A stretch of 64,000 bases of DNA from Straminergon stramineum (Eukaryota > Streptophyta > Bryopsida > Hypnales > Calliergonaceae), in the NCBI GenBank assembly GCA_963920665.1, contig OY987265.1:5213001-5277000 (forward strand), given 5' to 3'. The translations under genes were made by a program, and so were the position numbers. Shown in pieces: positions 49,560 through 61,564 of this stretch. The notes beneath the pieces are model-generated. The model was not told where the DNA came from, did no database searches, and was given only the letters and a program-made list of their open reading frames with translations. The first letter of the stretch is position 1. Every line of letters begins with the position of its first letter.

Positions 49560-50233
49560 ATTTATATTACTCATAGGTTTTACAAGTGAATTACAAAAAA
49601 ATAAATCAATTAATGGTAGGAGACAATAGATGGGTTCATATTCAGATCATCTCATAGGAAGGGATTGGGGAATGGTCTCCAAATGCATGTGAAACATATT
49701 TTGATTTTAAGGTTGACATACACTTTTGGTGACAGCGGCAGTCCTCAGAATTAGTATTCCAAACGTAGACTTCGTTATCATTACATAGAGGGTTTATTCT
49801 TTCATTTACACATTAGGTCAAGAAAAGATGGTCAATCTTGCAAGAGAGTGCAATGTCAGCGTTGGTGCTTGATGTATCATATAATGAATGCTATTCATTT
49901 CATTGACATTTTCCTACAAAGACCAACACAATTACATGGTGTGTTTCTATGTGATTTGTTGAAGAGAATTTTATATACAAAATTCAAATTAAAACATGAA
50001 AGACAACTTCATTTACAACACTTGTAGCCATGATTGGGGAATCAATCATAATCTGCATTAAAGTATTGTATGTCATTTGCTTCTATGTCATCATTAATCA
50101 GATGTTGCAATGTAGTTGCAACCACATTGGGCTTTACTTCCACTGCATTGTATATGATGGGTGTCTTTGGTATGAGGTCTTCATGCAAAGTCGTGGCTTC
50201 TAGTCCATGAAAATTAGTTGTTTTATCCAACAC
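49560..50233 (-). pseudogene. Transposase DUF4216 C-terminal remnant
   Basis: Minus-strand codons 50,233-50,042 read NFHGLEATTLHEDLIPKTP and onward through NVVATTLQHL to an acidic tail, closely matching the C-terminus of the transposase at 12,883-13,080. The following 3' sequence to about 49,560 matches 12,410-12,880. The upstream part was replaced by another element's left end at 50,231. Only about 63 codons survive. Confidence 0.75.
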
Positions 50234-50640
50234 TAAATCAAAATGGATGTTTATGACTATGAAAATATGATTGAGGATGATTGGTGACTACTTGTAATAA
50301 TATTTTTGGAGGCCAATACTTTGGAGAGAAATATGACTGCTACTTATATTTTGGCCTTGTACATCATGGGCTTATAATATACATTTGTTTGGAACACCAA
50401 AATATTTTATAGGGCTTCATGGGGAACATATTTGGGGAAGGCATAGTCATAATTAATAGTCATATTTTGCAGTCATATTTCTATGATAGTCACATTTTTT
50501 TCCTTTAGGGCAGCCTGAAGAAATTTGGATGGGAAATATATTTGGAGAGTGCTGAGTCATACTTTCACTTTAGTCATATTTGTTAGTCATATTTTCACTT
50601 TAGTCATATTTTGTAGTCATATTTTGTAGATATATTTTTT
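50231..50640. mobile_element. Internal second CACTA left terminus
   Basis: 'cactaaatcaaaatggatg' followed by 'ttatgactatgaaaatatga' repeats the element's left end and subterminal motifs inside the first element, directly abutting the transposase remnant. It is more diverged than the outer end. Its own right end is not found, so it is a nested insertion later truncated or a recombination junction. Confidence 0.7.
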
Positions 50641-52555
50641 TGGTAGTTATTTTTTTTCCTTTGGAGGAAGCCTAAGAAAAAGGTGGGCAATCTAAGATAA
50701 CTCTTTTATATTTTGCCCCTAGAGGCCATTCCTTGGAATTAAGGCATGACTTTGTTTAATACTTATTAAAATAAATTATTTTCTTTTGTATAATGTGTCT
50801 ATTAAAGAATTAATGTCCAAATAATTTAGGGTGGCTTATGTTTATATTTTTATTAATATATTTAAAAAATTTATAGGAATTAGAAAAGGAATAGAGAAGA
50901 ATAAAATAATTCATAATAGGAGATAATTAAAAAAAAATTGAGGATTTAAGGGAAAATTAGAGAGGAATAAAAGCCTATAGACAAACCAAAGCACCAAGGT
51001 GGGACTAAGCCTAAGAACCCAAGATGAAAACCAGGCCTCCCTTGATCCAATATTAGAACTTGTCATGGGTTTGACTAATTATGCTAATTGATTGTGATGG
51101 TTAATACAAAACAAAACCTAATGCATTTAAATTGGTAATATAGATTGAAGGTTGTGGAGTTTAGAAAAATACTTGAAGCTTAGAAAAGATCTAATTCAAG
51201 GAAAAGAAAGAAGAATGTGAGCAAAATTCATACCCAAGTAGCCATGAAGCAAGAGTAAGCGAGGAATGCGATTAGTGTTGAGAGTCTCTAAGTGTTTGAA
51301 GAAGAAGTGTAGGTTCCAAGTTACTACTAGAAACTTTGGACATGGTTAAGAGATTAATATGACCCCCTTATAGGGATTTGACTTTGTATTATATAGAGAT
51401 TGTTGATTACAATACATATAATTGATCAAATGAAGTTTCAAAGTCTTAAGTAGATATTTAGTTAGCAGTTATAAAGTTGATGTCATTACAATTGTTTGAT
51501 TCCTAGAGTAATTAGAAATCAGTTAGTAGTAATAGAAGTTAAAGATTGCAATTCTAAACTATCCCCAAAAATAAAGGAAAAAAAAATATTGAAAATAATA
51601 TAGAGAAAGTAAAGAAGGAAAAGTAGAAAGAAATAGGTTGAAAGAAAAGAATTAGATCATATATCTAATTTATACCTCTTGTTATAAAAGTTGTTATTTA
51701 AGTTATATACAAAAACACAATAAATGCAATAAAAATGGATTAAAGCAGACCTCATAATACAATTACAATATACCTGTTGAATTGTTGGAGAATGGGGATG
51801 TGGTGGAAATAGATTTCAAGGCTTGTCTTTAAACTTGGCATTTAGTTTTTTTTCTTCTTGTAGAAACTATATTTGCACTACAAATTAGAGGTTTAGGTCA
51901 AACCTCTAAGAATTTATTAAATCCAAATTTGAATTCAAGATCACTTAGTTAATTTGTAGAAAATTCTAGTAACATATCATACTTTAAAAAATAGATAAAA
52001 ATTATGGAAGATAGAGAACAATGAAATTGAATATTCTATAGTATTAGTTTTAGATAAAAAATACGAAAATTCATCCAATTCAAGTCAAAAAGAGAACTTG
52101 AAATGTAGTGACATTTAAAATCCAATTTTGAAAGTAAAAATGAATTTAGACTTATAGGCTAAAATAAAATGTTGGATGAAATCTTGAAGGATGAATTAGA
52201 GACAAACCTTCATCTATTTATATATTTTTTTTATTAGGCTCCAAATTTCCCAAGTTAGATATTTAAGTATTGTTCAATGGGCGTTCTAAACGGTGAACAA
52301 TTTTTTTTCTAATGATAAACTATAAGTGGTTCACATCTAAACTAAAACAAACACAAATTAGAAAAATTAGAAATTTTAATTGATTTTGGCCAATCTAGGT
52401 CAAAATTTTAGACCTTCAAATATCAAGGATATAAATAAAATACTCACATATATCATGTATTGAAGTTTGTTTCTTTCTTAAAAAGGTTCTTTGCAATTTC
52501 ATGTAAGTCATATTTATAGAGGGACTTTAAAGGGCCGTTTAGAAATCACAAAATT
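50641..52555. other. AT-rich interior of the composite element
   Basis: Very AT-rich, no coding and no clear repeats. By position it should derive from transposase exons of the nested element, but I could not align it by eye, so it is either deleted and replaced or decayed past recognition. Confidence 0.4.
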
Positions 52556-52559
52556 ATTC

Positions 52560-52860
52560 ATACGAAGATTGAAGCTCACTATGATATACATGCTTGTATT
52601 GCAATTAAAAGATGGTTGCTTAAATGTTCTTTGAAGGATATAGACTATAAAAATATAATCCCTTTTTCTACTTCAAAGATACTTTTAAATAGTGCTTCTA
52701 TCAAATATTTTTACTCTTATATACTTAGTGCATAGACATAGATACTTTAATTGATGCAAGACATTTGCTAAGTTGTCTTTTTTTGCCATAATTGTAGGTG
52801 TTGAAGGCCTTGCAATTTTTCTTTAGACATTTTATAGAATTGTATTGCAACATACATCCA
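52560..52860 (-). pseudogene. Decayed copy of the zinc-binding transposase exon
   Basis: Plus-strand sequence such as 'cccttttt...cttctacttc', 'aatagtgcttctatcaaata' and 'gccataattgtaggtgttg' aligns in order with 17,840-18,010 of the 20-kb element. Most differences are C to T or G to A, and the reading frame is lost. This is a relic of the exon encoding the CxCxxC domain. Confidence 0.6.
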
Positions 52861-52909
52861 CTTTGAAGCAAATTTTGTTGTTAAAATAGCTTAATTGCTT
52901 AATATAGTC

Positions 52910-52995
52910 AGATTTGGTAAGTCGCATGACTACATCAAGTCACATGACTAAAGCAAGTCATGTGCATGACTAGGGTAAGTCACATGACTAGAGTT
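52910..52995. repeat. GACTA/AGTCA motif cluster
   Basis: Four to five copies of 'catgacta...aagtca' close to the zinc-binding exon relic, the counterpart of the 18-bp tandem repeat at 18,217-18,295 in the 20-kb element. Confidence 0.7.
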
Positions 52996-53039
52996 TGAAA
53001 ACCCTAGCCGCCACTTCTATGTAGCCGCCATTGATTTAG

Positions 53040-53830
53040 GGTTTTGAAACCTTAGCCACCGTTTCTTCTTCTTCTTTGTTTTTGGTTGCTTCTTAGGTTT
53101 TGCTTCTTATTGTTGTGTAGCTTTGGCTTCTTCCTTCTTATTAGTTCTTACTTTTTGTTGCTTCTTAGTCCTTGATTCTTGCTTCTAGTTTCTTCTTTCT
53201 TATTAGTTCTTACTTTTTGTTGCTTCTTAGTTCTTGATTCTTGCTTCTAGTTTCTTCTTTCTTGTTAGTTCTTACTTTTTGTTGCTTCTTAGTTCTTGAT
53301 TCTTGCTTCTAGTTTCTTCTTGTTACCTTTAATTCTTAATTCTTGCTTATAGTTTTTGCTTGTTACGTCTTAATTCTTGCTTCCTAGTTCTCAATTCTTG
53401 CTTCTCGTCTTTTCTTTCTACCTCCTAATTCTTGGTTCCTAATTCTTTCCTCTTATTGCTTCTTAAATTATTCTTCTTACTTCTAGTTTCCTCTTGTTAT
53501 GTCTTAATTCTTGTTTCCTAATTCTTGTCTCTTATTGCTTCTTAATTCTTGCTTTTAATCTCTTCTTGATGCATTTTAACTTCTGTTTCTTATTGCCTTT
53601 CAATTCTTGTTTTTCTTGTTATTTGTTGCATTTTATTGCATCTTAACTTGTCTCTCTTGTTGTTTCTTGTTGCATCTTGATTTGTTTTTTCTTGTTATTT
53701 ATAGCATCTTAAATTGTGTTTCTTGTTGCCTCTTATTGCATCTTAATTCTTACTTCTTGTTTCTTCTTGTTATATCTTACTTCTTGCTTATTATGACCTC
53801 TTAGCACTTGTCACCTTCTAGTTTTTGTTC
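53040..53830. repeat. Pyrimidine-rich tract with 62-bp tandem repeats
   Basis: Nearly 800 bp of strongly T+C-biased sequence built from 'cttctt', 'ttgcttct' and 'ttagttctta' words. Within it, a 62-bp unit is repeated about three times from 53,141 ('ttagttcttactttttgttg' recurs at 53,203 and 53,265). A 65-codon open frame in the tract (53,607-53,804) reflects composition only. Confidence 0.8.
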
Positions 53831-54150
53831 CTTTTATCACTATTGTTGTTCTTTCTTCTTCTTTTCTTGTATTTTCTAGAGATATAGTGATTATGGATTC
53901 TTCTTACTTTAAACTTGTGTTTTACATTTTATGTTGCTTTAAATCTTTGAAGATTGAGCTATATTGTTCATTTACTAAAAATTAACCTCTTTCATTTTAT
54001 GTGTAGGCACTTAAAGCTGGATTGAAGTTATTGGAGGCTATTTACAACACGAGAGAGACAACTTCTTCACATTTTTGTAAGGAATTACAAGTCCTAGAGT
54101 GTGTAGGAATATATATTTATAGACTGTCATTGTGATATGTTTTTTGTTAG
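53831..54150. other. Unassigned interior sequence of the composite element
   Basis: Between the pyrimidine tract and the right subterminal array. A short stretch after 'gtgtag' at about 54,007 looks exon-like but is too short to judge. No supported feature. Confidence 0.35.
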
Positions 54151-54159
54151 TGACTAATA

Positions 54160-55248
54160 AATGTCATTGAAAAAAGTCACATTTTTTTCTTGCATTTTCT
54201 CTCTTCAATATGATTATCTTTGTGCATCTCAAAAATCATATTTACTCATTTTTTATTGTATGTATTCATTTATACAACTACTAAACCATATTCATGCACG
54301 ATTGCAACGCCTCATGTCAATTTAGAATGTATGGAAAATGTAATTACAATTTATAACAAAAGTTACTATAAACCTCAAGTCACCTAGTTACAAATATCAC
54401 TTGCTTGAGTCATGTTTTATAATATATCTTAATCAAAATATGACTTGTTGTAGTTATATGATGCTCACAATCATGCCAATAATGTGACTCTATACTTTTA
54501 AAAATATAACTACATTCAATCATAAAATTAGTAGTAACATTCCATGTGAACTACTACATGACCAAAAATATGACTTACATCAGTCATATTTCACATCAAT
54601 AAAAAAAGCGACTCATGAAGGTCATATTCCACATCAATGAAAAATATGATCCACTAGAGTCATTTTCTACATCAACATGCCAAGAATATGACCCATGAGA
54701 GTCATTTTTCACATCGACAAAAAATATGACTGACAAAAATCATATTCCATAGCATACCAAAATATGACTACAAAAAGTCATATGCCTCATCCACCAAAAT
54801 ATGACTCACCATAGTCATACTCCATGTCTGCCAAAATATGACTCATCATAGTCATACTCCACATCCGCCAAAATATGACTCACCATAGTCATATTCCACA
54901 TCCGCCAAAATATGACTCACCATAGTCATAGTCCACGTCAGCTTAAAATATCACTACAAGCAGTCACATGCCACGTAGACTTTTTTTCCTTGCCCGGGCA
55001 GGTCAAGAGAAAGTCAAGTCTCCAAGAATAGTCAACGTATATGCCACATTGGCAAAATATGGCTAATTATACCCCCCAAATACGATGACTACAAATATGA
55101 CTCATGTCCGAAGCGAATAGTCGGTAATGACTAGACCCAGTCATGTTGCGCGTCATCTACAGTAATTCCTGCATGAGTCATATTTTCAAATTTTTTGACT
55201 CACTACAGTCATTTTTTGCAGTCATAAAACATCTATTTTGTTGTAGTG
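54160..55248. repeat. Right subterminal motif array and TIR of the 6.4-kb element
   Basis: Paired inverted half-sites, for example 'atgactcaccatagtcat', recur with a clean 37-bp period around 54,794-54,940 and more loosely from 54,370. The final ~290 bp match 31,635-31,924 of the 20-kb element closely and end in the terminal inverted repeat. Confidence 0.85.
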
Positions 55249-58200
55249 CCCATTTCCTTTGGCAAGGCCACCAAGCTTGAACAACCCCACAAATTGAGCT
55301 TCGTCAAAGAAGACAAATTCCCCACTTCATTTGGCAAGGCCACCAAGCTTGAACAACGTCTCAAAGTGAGCTTCGTCAAAGAAGACAAGTTCCCCACTTC
55401 CTTTGGCAAGGCCACCAAGCTTGAACAACCCCACAAATTGAGCTTCGTCAAAGAAGACAAATTCCCCACTTCATTTGGCAAGGCCACCAAGCTTGAACAA
55501 CGTCTCAAAGTGAGCTTCGTCAAAGAAGACAAGTTCCCCACTTCCTTTGGCAAGGCCACCAAGCTTGAACAACCCCACAAATTGAGCTTCCTCAAAGAAG
55601 ACAAGTTCCCCACTTCATTTGGCAAGGCCACCAAGCTTGAACAACGTCTCAAAGTGAGCTTCGTCAAAGAAGACAAGTTCCCCACTTCCTTTGGCAAGGC
55701 CATCAAGCTTGAACAATTCCACAAATCTAGAGTGGTCAAGGAAGACAAGTTCCCCACTTCCTTTGGCAAGGCCACCAAGCTTGAACAACGTCTCAAAGTG
55801 AGCTCCGTCAAAGAAGACAAGTTCCCCACTTCCTTTGGCAAGGCCACCAAGCTTGAACAACGTCTCAAAGTGAGCTTCGTCAAAGAAGACAAGTTCCCCA
55901 CTTCCTTTGGCAAGGCCACCAAGCTTGAACAATTCCACAAATCTAGAGTGGTCAAGGAAGACAAGTTCCCCACTTCCTTTGGCAACACCACCAAGCTAGA
56001 ACAACCCCACAAATTGAGCTTCGTCAAAGAAGACAAGTTCCCCACTTCCTTTGGCAAGGCCACCAAGTTTAAACAATTCCACAAATCTAGAGAGGTCAAG
56101 GAAGATAAGTTCCCCACTTCATTTGGCAAGGCCACCAAGCTAGAACAACCACTCAAATTGAGCTTCGTCAAATAAGACAAGTTCCCCACTTCCTTTGGCA
56201 AGGCTACCAAGCTTGAACAATCACTCAAATCTAGAGTGGTCAAAGAAGACAAGTTCCCCACTTCCTTCGGCAAGGCCACCAAGCTTGAACAACGTCTCAA
56301 AGTGAGCTCCGTCAAATAAGACAAGTTCCCCACTTCCTTTGGCAACGCCACCAAGCTTGAACAACCCCACAAATTGAGCTTCGTCAAAGAAGACAAGTTC
56401 CCCACTTCATTTGGCAAGGCCACCAAGCTAGAACAACCACTCAAATCTAGAGTGGTCAAGGAAGACAAGTTCCCCACTTCCTTTGGCAAGGCCACCAAGC
56501 TTGAACAATCACTCAAATCTAGAGTGGTCAAGGAAGACAAGTTCCCCACTTCCTTTGGCAAGGCCACCAAGCTTGAACAACCACTCAAAGTGAGCTCCGT
56601 CAAAGAAGACAAGTTCCCCACTTCCTTTGGCAAGGCCACCAAGCTTGAACAACCACTCAAATATAGAGTGGTCAAGGAAGACAAGTTCCCCACTTCCTTT
56701 GGCAAGGCCACCAAGCTTGAACAACCACTCAAATATAGAGTGGTCAAGGAAGACAAGTTCCCCACTTCCATTGGCAAGGCCACCAAGCTTGAACAATTCC
56801 ACAAATCTAGAGTGGTCAAGGAAGACAAGTTCCCCACTTCCTTTGGCAAGGCCACCAAGCTAGAACAACCACTCAAATATAGAGTGGTCAAGGAAGACAA
56901 GTTCCCCACTTCCTTTGGCAAGGCCACCAAGCTTGAACAACCACTCAAATATAGAGTGGTCAAGGAAGACAAGTTCCCCACTTCCATTGGCAAGGCCACC
57001 AAGCTTGAACAATTCCACAAATCTAGAGTGGTCAAGAAAGACAAGTTCCCCACTTCCTTTGGCAAGGCCACCAAGCTTGAACAACGTCTCAAAGTGAGCT
57101 TTGTCAAAGAAGACAAGTTCCCCACTTCCTTTGGCAAGGCCACCAAGCTTGAACAATTCCACAAATCTAGAGTGGTCAAGGAAGACAAGTTCCCCACTTC
57201 CTTTGGCAACACCACCAAGCTAGAACAACCCCACAAATTGAGCTTCGTCAAAGAAGACAAGTTCCCCACTTCCTTTGGCAAGGCCACCAAGCTTGAACAA
57301 TTCCACAAATCTAGAGAGGTCAAGGAAGATAAGTTCCCCACTTCATTTGGCAAGGCCACCAAGCTAGAACAACCACTCAAATTGAGCTTCGTCAAATAAG
57401 ACAAGTTCCCCACTTCCTTTGGCAAGGCTACCAAGCTTGAACAATCACTCAAATCTAGAGTGGTCAAAGAAGACAAGTTCCCCACTTCCTTTGGCAAGGC
57501 TACCAAGCTTGAACAACGTCTCAAAGTGAGCTCCGTCAAAGAAGACAAGTTCCCCACTTCCTTTGGCAACGCCACCAAGCTTGAACAACCCCACAAATTG
57601 AGCTTCGTCAAAGAAGACAAGTTCCCCACTTCATTTGGCAAGGCCACCAAGCTAGAACAACCACTCAAATCTAGAGTGGTCAAGGAAGACAAGTTCCCCA
57701 CTTCCTTTGGCAAGGCCACCAAGCTTGAATAATCACTCAAATCTAGAGTGGTCAAATAAGACAAGTTCCCCACTTCCTTTGGCAAAGCCACCAAGCTTGA
57801 ACAACCACTCAAATATACAGTGGTCAAGGAAGACAAGTTCCCTACTTCCTTTGGCAAGGCCACCAAGCTTGAACAATTCCACAAATCTAGAGTGGTCAAG
57901 GAAGACAAGTTCCCCACTTCCTTTGGCAAGGCCACCAAGCGTGAACAACCCTTCAAATCTAGAGTGGTCAAGGAAGACAAATTCCCCACTTCCTTTGGCA
58001 AGGCCACCAAGCTTGAACAACCACTCAAATCAAGAGTATTCAAGTAAGTTAAGCTTCCCACTTCCTTTGGCAAGGCCACCAAACATGAACAACCATTCAT
58101 ATTTAGAATTTTCAAAGAAGACAAGTTCACCACTTCTTTTGGCAAGGCTACCAAACTAGAACAACCACTCAAATTGAGAGTAATCAAAGAAGACAAGCTC

Positions 58201-61200
58201 CCTACTTCTTTTGGCAAGTCTACCAAGCTAGAGCAAAAACTAAGATTCAATCTCAATAGGATATTGCTTGATGCAAACTTTTCTGGTACTTGCTCAAGGA
58301 ACTGAAGCCCGATTAGATCAAGAATCTTCAACCATGCACAAGTACGACAAAGATCTGCTATCTTGCTTTGTAAAGTAATTGCAGTGTTTGCTTGAAGTGC
58401 ATCCGGCAATCTAATCGAAGTTGTAGAGTTTCCTATTAAAATTGCCTCCAATTTAGAACAATGTGTAGTAAACCGAAGTAACAAATCCAAGTTGTCAACA
58501 TGTACTTCACGATTGCCCAAAGTGCTCTCCAAAATCAATACACGAAGCTTTTCAAAATCAATATTTTGGTCTTCTTTGGTTTTAGGTATATGGTGGTTCA
58601 TATTTCCTTGTAAAGAAATGCCTTCGAGAACCTTAACATCCTGCATTCCAAAAAGTTCAATTTAGATGTTTATTACATTTTTACATACAAGCCTCAAAAG
58701 ATAATTCATCTTTCCAACATACTTCAAAACTCATGATTCTAGCATGAATACGAATTTGGATGATCACTAATTGCGCTAAGAGCATAGAATGAAACTCATG
58801 AATCTTGTAATATCCATGGTACGAAGAGAATATTACTCTGCTTGAAAATCCGATTTCTGGTATCATGGATGCTTTCCAAACTCTTGTACCCTTTGCAATC
58901 TTTTGTCCCATATCACGAAGTTGGTCATGCATTTCAAGAATGTCACCATCTTCATTAACCTTCAACAATGACATGTCCATCAATCTTTCCAATTTGTCTT
59001 TTGGAAGGATGCCATCTTTTGACCACATGAACAAGATTGTCTCCTTCGATATGCCAACATGATATGCATCTCGACAAAAGAAACAAGCCACGTCCAAAAA
59101 CATCCCCTTTTCAACACCATCGTTCAATCCATTGTAGCTAATTTGCAAGGTGTTCCAAATTTCTTCATCACCATCTAAAGTCTTTCCTCTTGCCATCACT
59201 TGTAATGCCCGTTCCCAACTTCGCAACCTCTTTTTATTGCGGAGAAATGCACCCATCACTTTCAAGCTCAAGGGCAAGCCATTGCAAGCTTTCACAACAT
59301 GCTTGCGTAAGTCCTCAAAGTTTGGAGATAAAGGAGCTACACCCCAAGAAAGGTGAGAATTGAAAAGCAATGTTGCAACCTTTTTATCCAACAATTTAAC
59401 ATCCAACTTTCCCTCAATGCCTACAAAAGATTTGATTGTACTCCAATTGCGTGTTGTGATAATTATACAAGAACCCTTGCTAGCTTTTAGGATGTTTGGA
59501 GGCACGACATCATGCACTTGAGCTTCATCTTTGATATCATCCAATATTAAAAGAACCTTCTTTCCAACCAAGCATTCTTTCATCATTTCTTGGGCATCTC
59601 CAAAATTCTTAGGTCTTTGATCCTTCCCAAGTTTGGGTAATATCTTGCACAATACATCATATGGACTTTGATATTCTTTGCATTGTGCAACAAAGCATGA
59701 TGCATGGTATGAAGACTTCACTGTCACATCATCAAAGATGGCCTTTGCAAGTGTCGTCTTGCCGATGCCGCCCATGCCAACAATGCCAATATATGTCATT
59801 TTCAAAAGCCCTTTGGCTTTAGATAATTGATGATCTAAATCAACCACAATTGGCTTTGGAGGTGTAATTGGATCATCCACCTATACAAATCCAATAGTCA
59901 TAATTATTTGGTTAGATTCTTTCAAAATAAAACAATATACGTAAAAGAATGAATGCATGTTGAGAAATAGAGAGAATTACAAAAATCAAACATCACCAAA
60001 TAAGTTTTATAGTCCATCAAATTTATACCTTAGGAATATAGTCCACAATGGACTTGGAATCTTTGAATGTTCCCTTCAGAAAGGACTTCTTTAAGCTTGT
60101 GAGTCTCTCACAAATTTTGGAAAATGTTGGACGTAGTAGAGGATCTTCAGACCAACATTCTTGGATTAAGTTGGTCAATCCTTCACAATCCTTGGGGAGG
60201 TCCGGTCGCAAGCTTTTACTACTAGTGTCATATTTACCTTTGCATTTCAAAGCAAGATATGAATCATTTCTTGATAGAATCTTTGAACATATCATGGCAA
60301 ATGACCACACATCTGCTTGAAATGGATACAATGGAGTTTCACTTCCTTTCATTATTTCAGGGGCCATGTATCCTGGGGTTCCAATTGAAGACATTGATGG
60401 CTTTGGATTCTTTGGATTGGTGAGTACATTCAATTGAGAAGTGTCGTAATCAATCACCTTGAATATCCGTCGAGAATCTTCCTTAGTTATTCGACTTGAC
60501 AAAACATTACCAGGTTTCAAGTCAAGATGAGCAACTTGCATATCATGAAGGTAACACACACCTTTAGCAATTTGGTGCATGATGTCCATTGCAACATGGT
60601 AGGAGAAAGGTTCTTTTGTATTGTCCAATAGAATAGACAAGCTTGTTTCCATTGGTTCCATCACCAAATACATGTCACCACTTTCAACCTCCTCAATGTT
60701 TTCATCAAAGCTTTTGGTAATTCCACAACCAAAAAATTGGACAAGATTTGGATGGCTCAAGCCTGCCAGGATGCCAACCTCTTTGAGAGAATTGTTGAAT
60801 AAACTCAAATCACCTTGAGAAGTGTCAACCTCCATTCGAGAATTGATGAGGAAACTTGGATCACCTTTCAACACTTTTGTAGCACATTCAAGGCCCAACC
60901 AATTTGAATAGTACACATGTGCATTACTTCCTTTACCTATATGTTTGATTAAAACTGGTGTATTGGAATTGTTTAGAACCTCTAAAGCATCCAAATCTCC
61001 ACCATCAACTCGATCCAAATTTCTAAGTCTCAACAATAGATGTTGTGCCAATTCGTAATCCTCTAAACATCCTCCTGGAAGTACTTCTTCAAGCCTACTT
61101 TTTAGTTCATGTCCATCTATAAGGACTTGTTTATGGGTAGCTGCATCAAACTTAATAGATATGATATTGATTGATTGATTTGGATGGCAAAGCAAGTAAA

Positions 61201-61498
61201 TTTCACATGTTGTATTGTAACAACACTTCAAATCTAGAAGCAACTCACGAAAAGTTTCTTTGCTTTGCATTTGATATACGGCGGAATGACACCATCGATC
61301 TTGATTAGTGCAATTTTTCCCCACAATCTCCACTTTCCCTTGAAGAAAACACAATTCTTCAAAAATGGATTGGAACTTGAGATCCTCAGTAGCACTTGAC
61401 AACATTTTGTCAATCTCCTTCATGGCAAGTATGAATTTGCGAAAAAGATGTATGCATTGATTTCTGTTCAAGATTTTCTTCCTTGAAGGTGCTTCCAT
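55233..61498 (-). CDS. Protein kinase-NB-ARC-LRR immune receptor (PNL), LRR truncated by a transposon
   Basis: Coding exons 61,498-60,029, 59,880-58,837 and 58,640-55,233 join in phase 0 across GT-AG introns of 148 and 196 bp, giving about 1,973 residues. In order: a helical N-terminus (residues 1-150), a kinase domain (GKGSNAHV at about 188, Lys 208, HLDLKPGN at 324, DYD instead of DFG at 350, APE at 379), NB-ARC with P-loop GMGGIGKTT, kinase-2 KKVLLILDDI, RNBS-B GSCIIITTRN, GLPL CNGLPLSLKV and MHD LEMHDQLRDMG, then about 42 LRRs. PK-NB-ARC-LRR proteins are a moss class of intracellular immune receptor: nucleotide exchange is thought to switch them on, and LRRs sense ligands or effectors. 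The last exon runs into the transposon end and stops after TTTK. The ATG at 61,498 (gccATGG context) is the first in frame, but the frame stays open to about 61,613 without ATG, so an upstream exon is possible; an exon-like stretch lies at 62,020-61,905. No lesion is seen upstream of the insertion. Confidence 0.85.
55249..58232. repeat. 72-bp tandem LRR array (5' segment, ~41 units)
   Basis: About 41 tandem 72-bp units encode LRRs of 24 residues. Higher-order structure is visible: nine consecutive units (eighth to sixteenth) recur almost unchanged as the twenty-fifth to thirty-third; shorter two-unit and three-unit periods occur near the 3' end and in the middle. The pattern indicates repeated unequal exchange within the array. 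The first two or three units are more diverged from the consensus. Confidence 0.95.
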
Positions 61499-61564
61499 GG
61501 CCTTCAAGCATTTTTCAAGCTTGAGTATATCATTGCATAGTCTTTTACAATGCTCCTTTTGCAC

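Larger units (their letters stand above)
48807..55248. mobile_element. 6.4-kb non-autonomous CACTA element within the LRR array
   Basis: Ends 'cactataagaaaaccaatg' and 'attttgttgtagtg' match those of the 20-kb element. CCC is duplicated at 48,804-48,806 and 55,249-55,251. The first ~1.4 kb corresponds to the left end of the 20-kb element through part of its DUF4216 exon. At 50,231 a second CACTA left end begins, with no matching second right end, so the interior is a rearranged composite. It includes a decayed zinc-binding exon (52,560-52,860), pyrimidine-rich tandem repeats, and the right subterminal array. No intact gene remains, so it would need proteins from elsewhere to move. It inserted into the minus-strand LRR coding sequence and supplies four codons (TTTK) and a TAG stop to the truncated receptor. 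Confidence 0.92.

Noticed and set aside
55246..58159. Plus-strand frames of 309 and 341 codons and others over the 5' LRR array
   Set aside because: Same cause. Their repeats (KEDKFPTSFGKATKLEQ) are simply the antisense of the LRR units and have no family.
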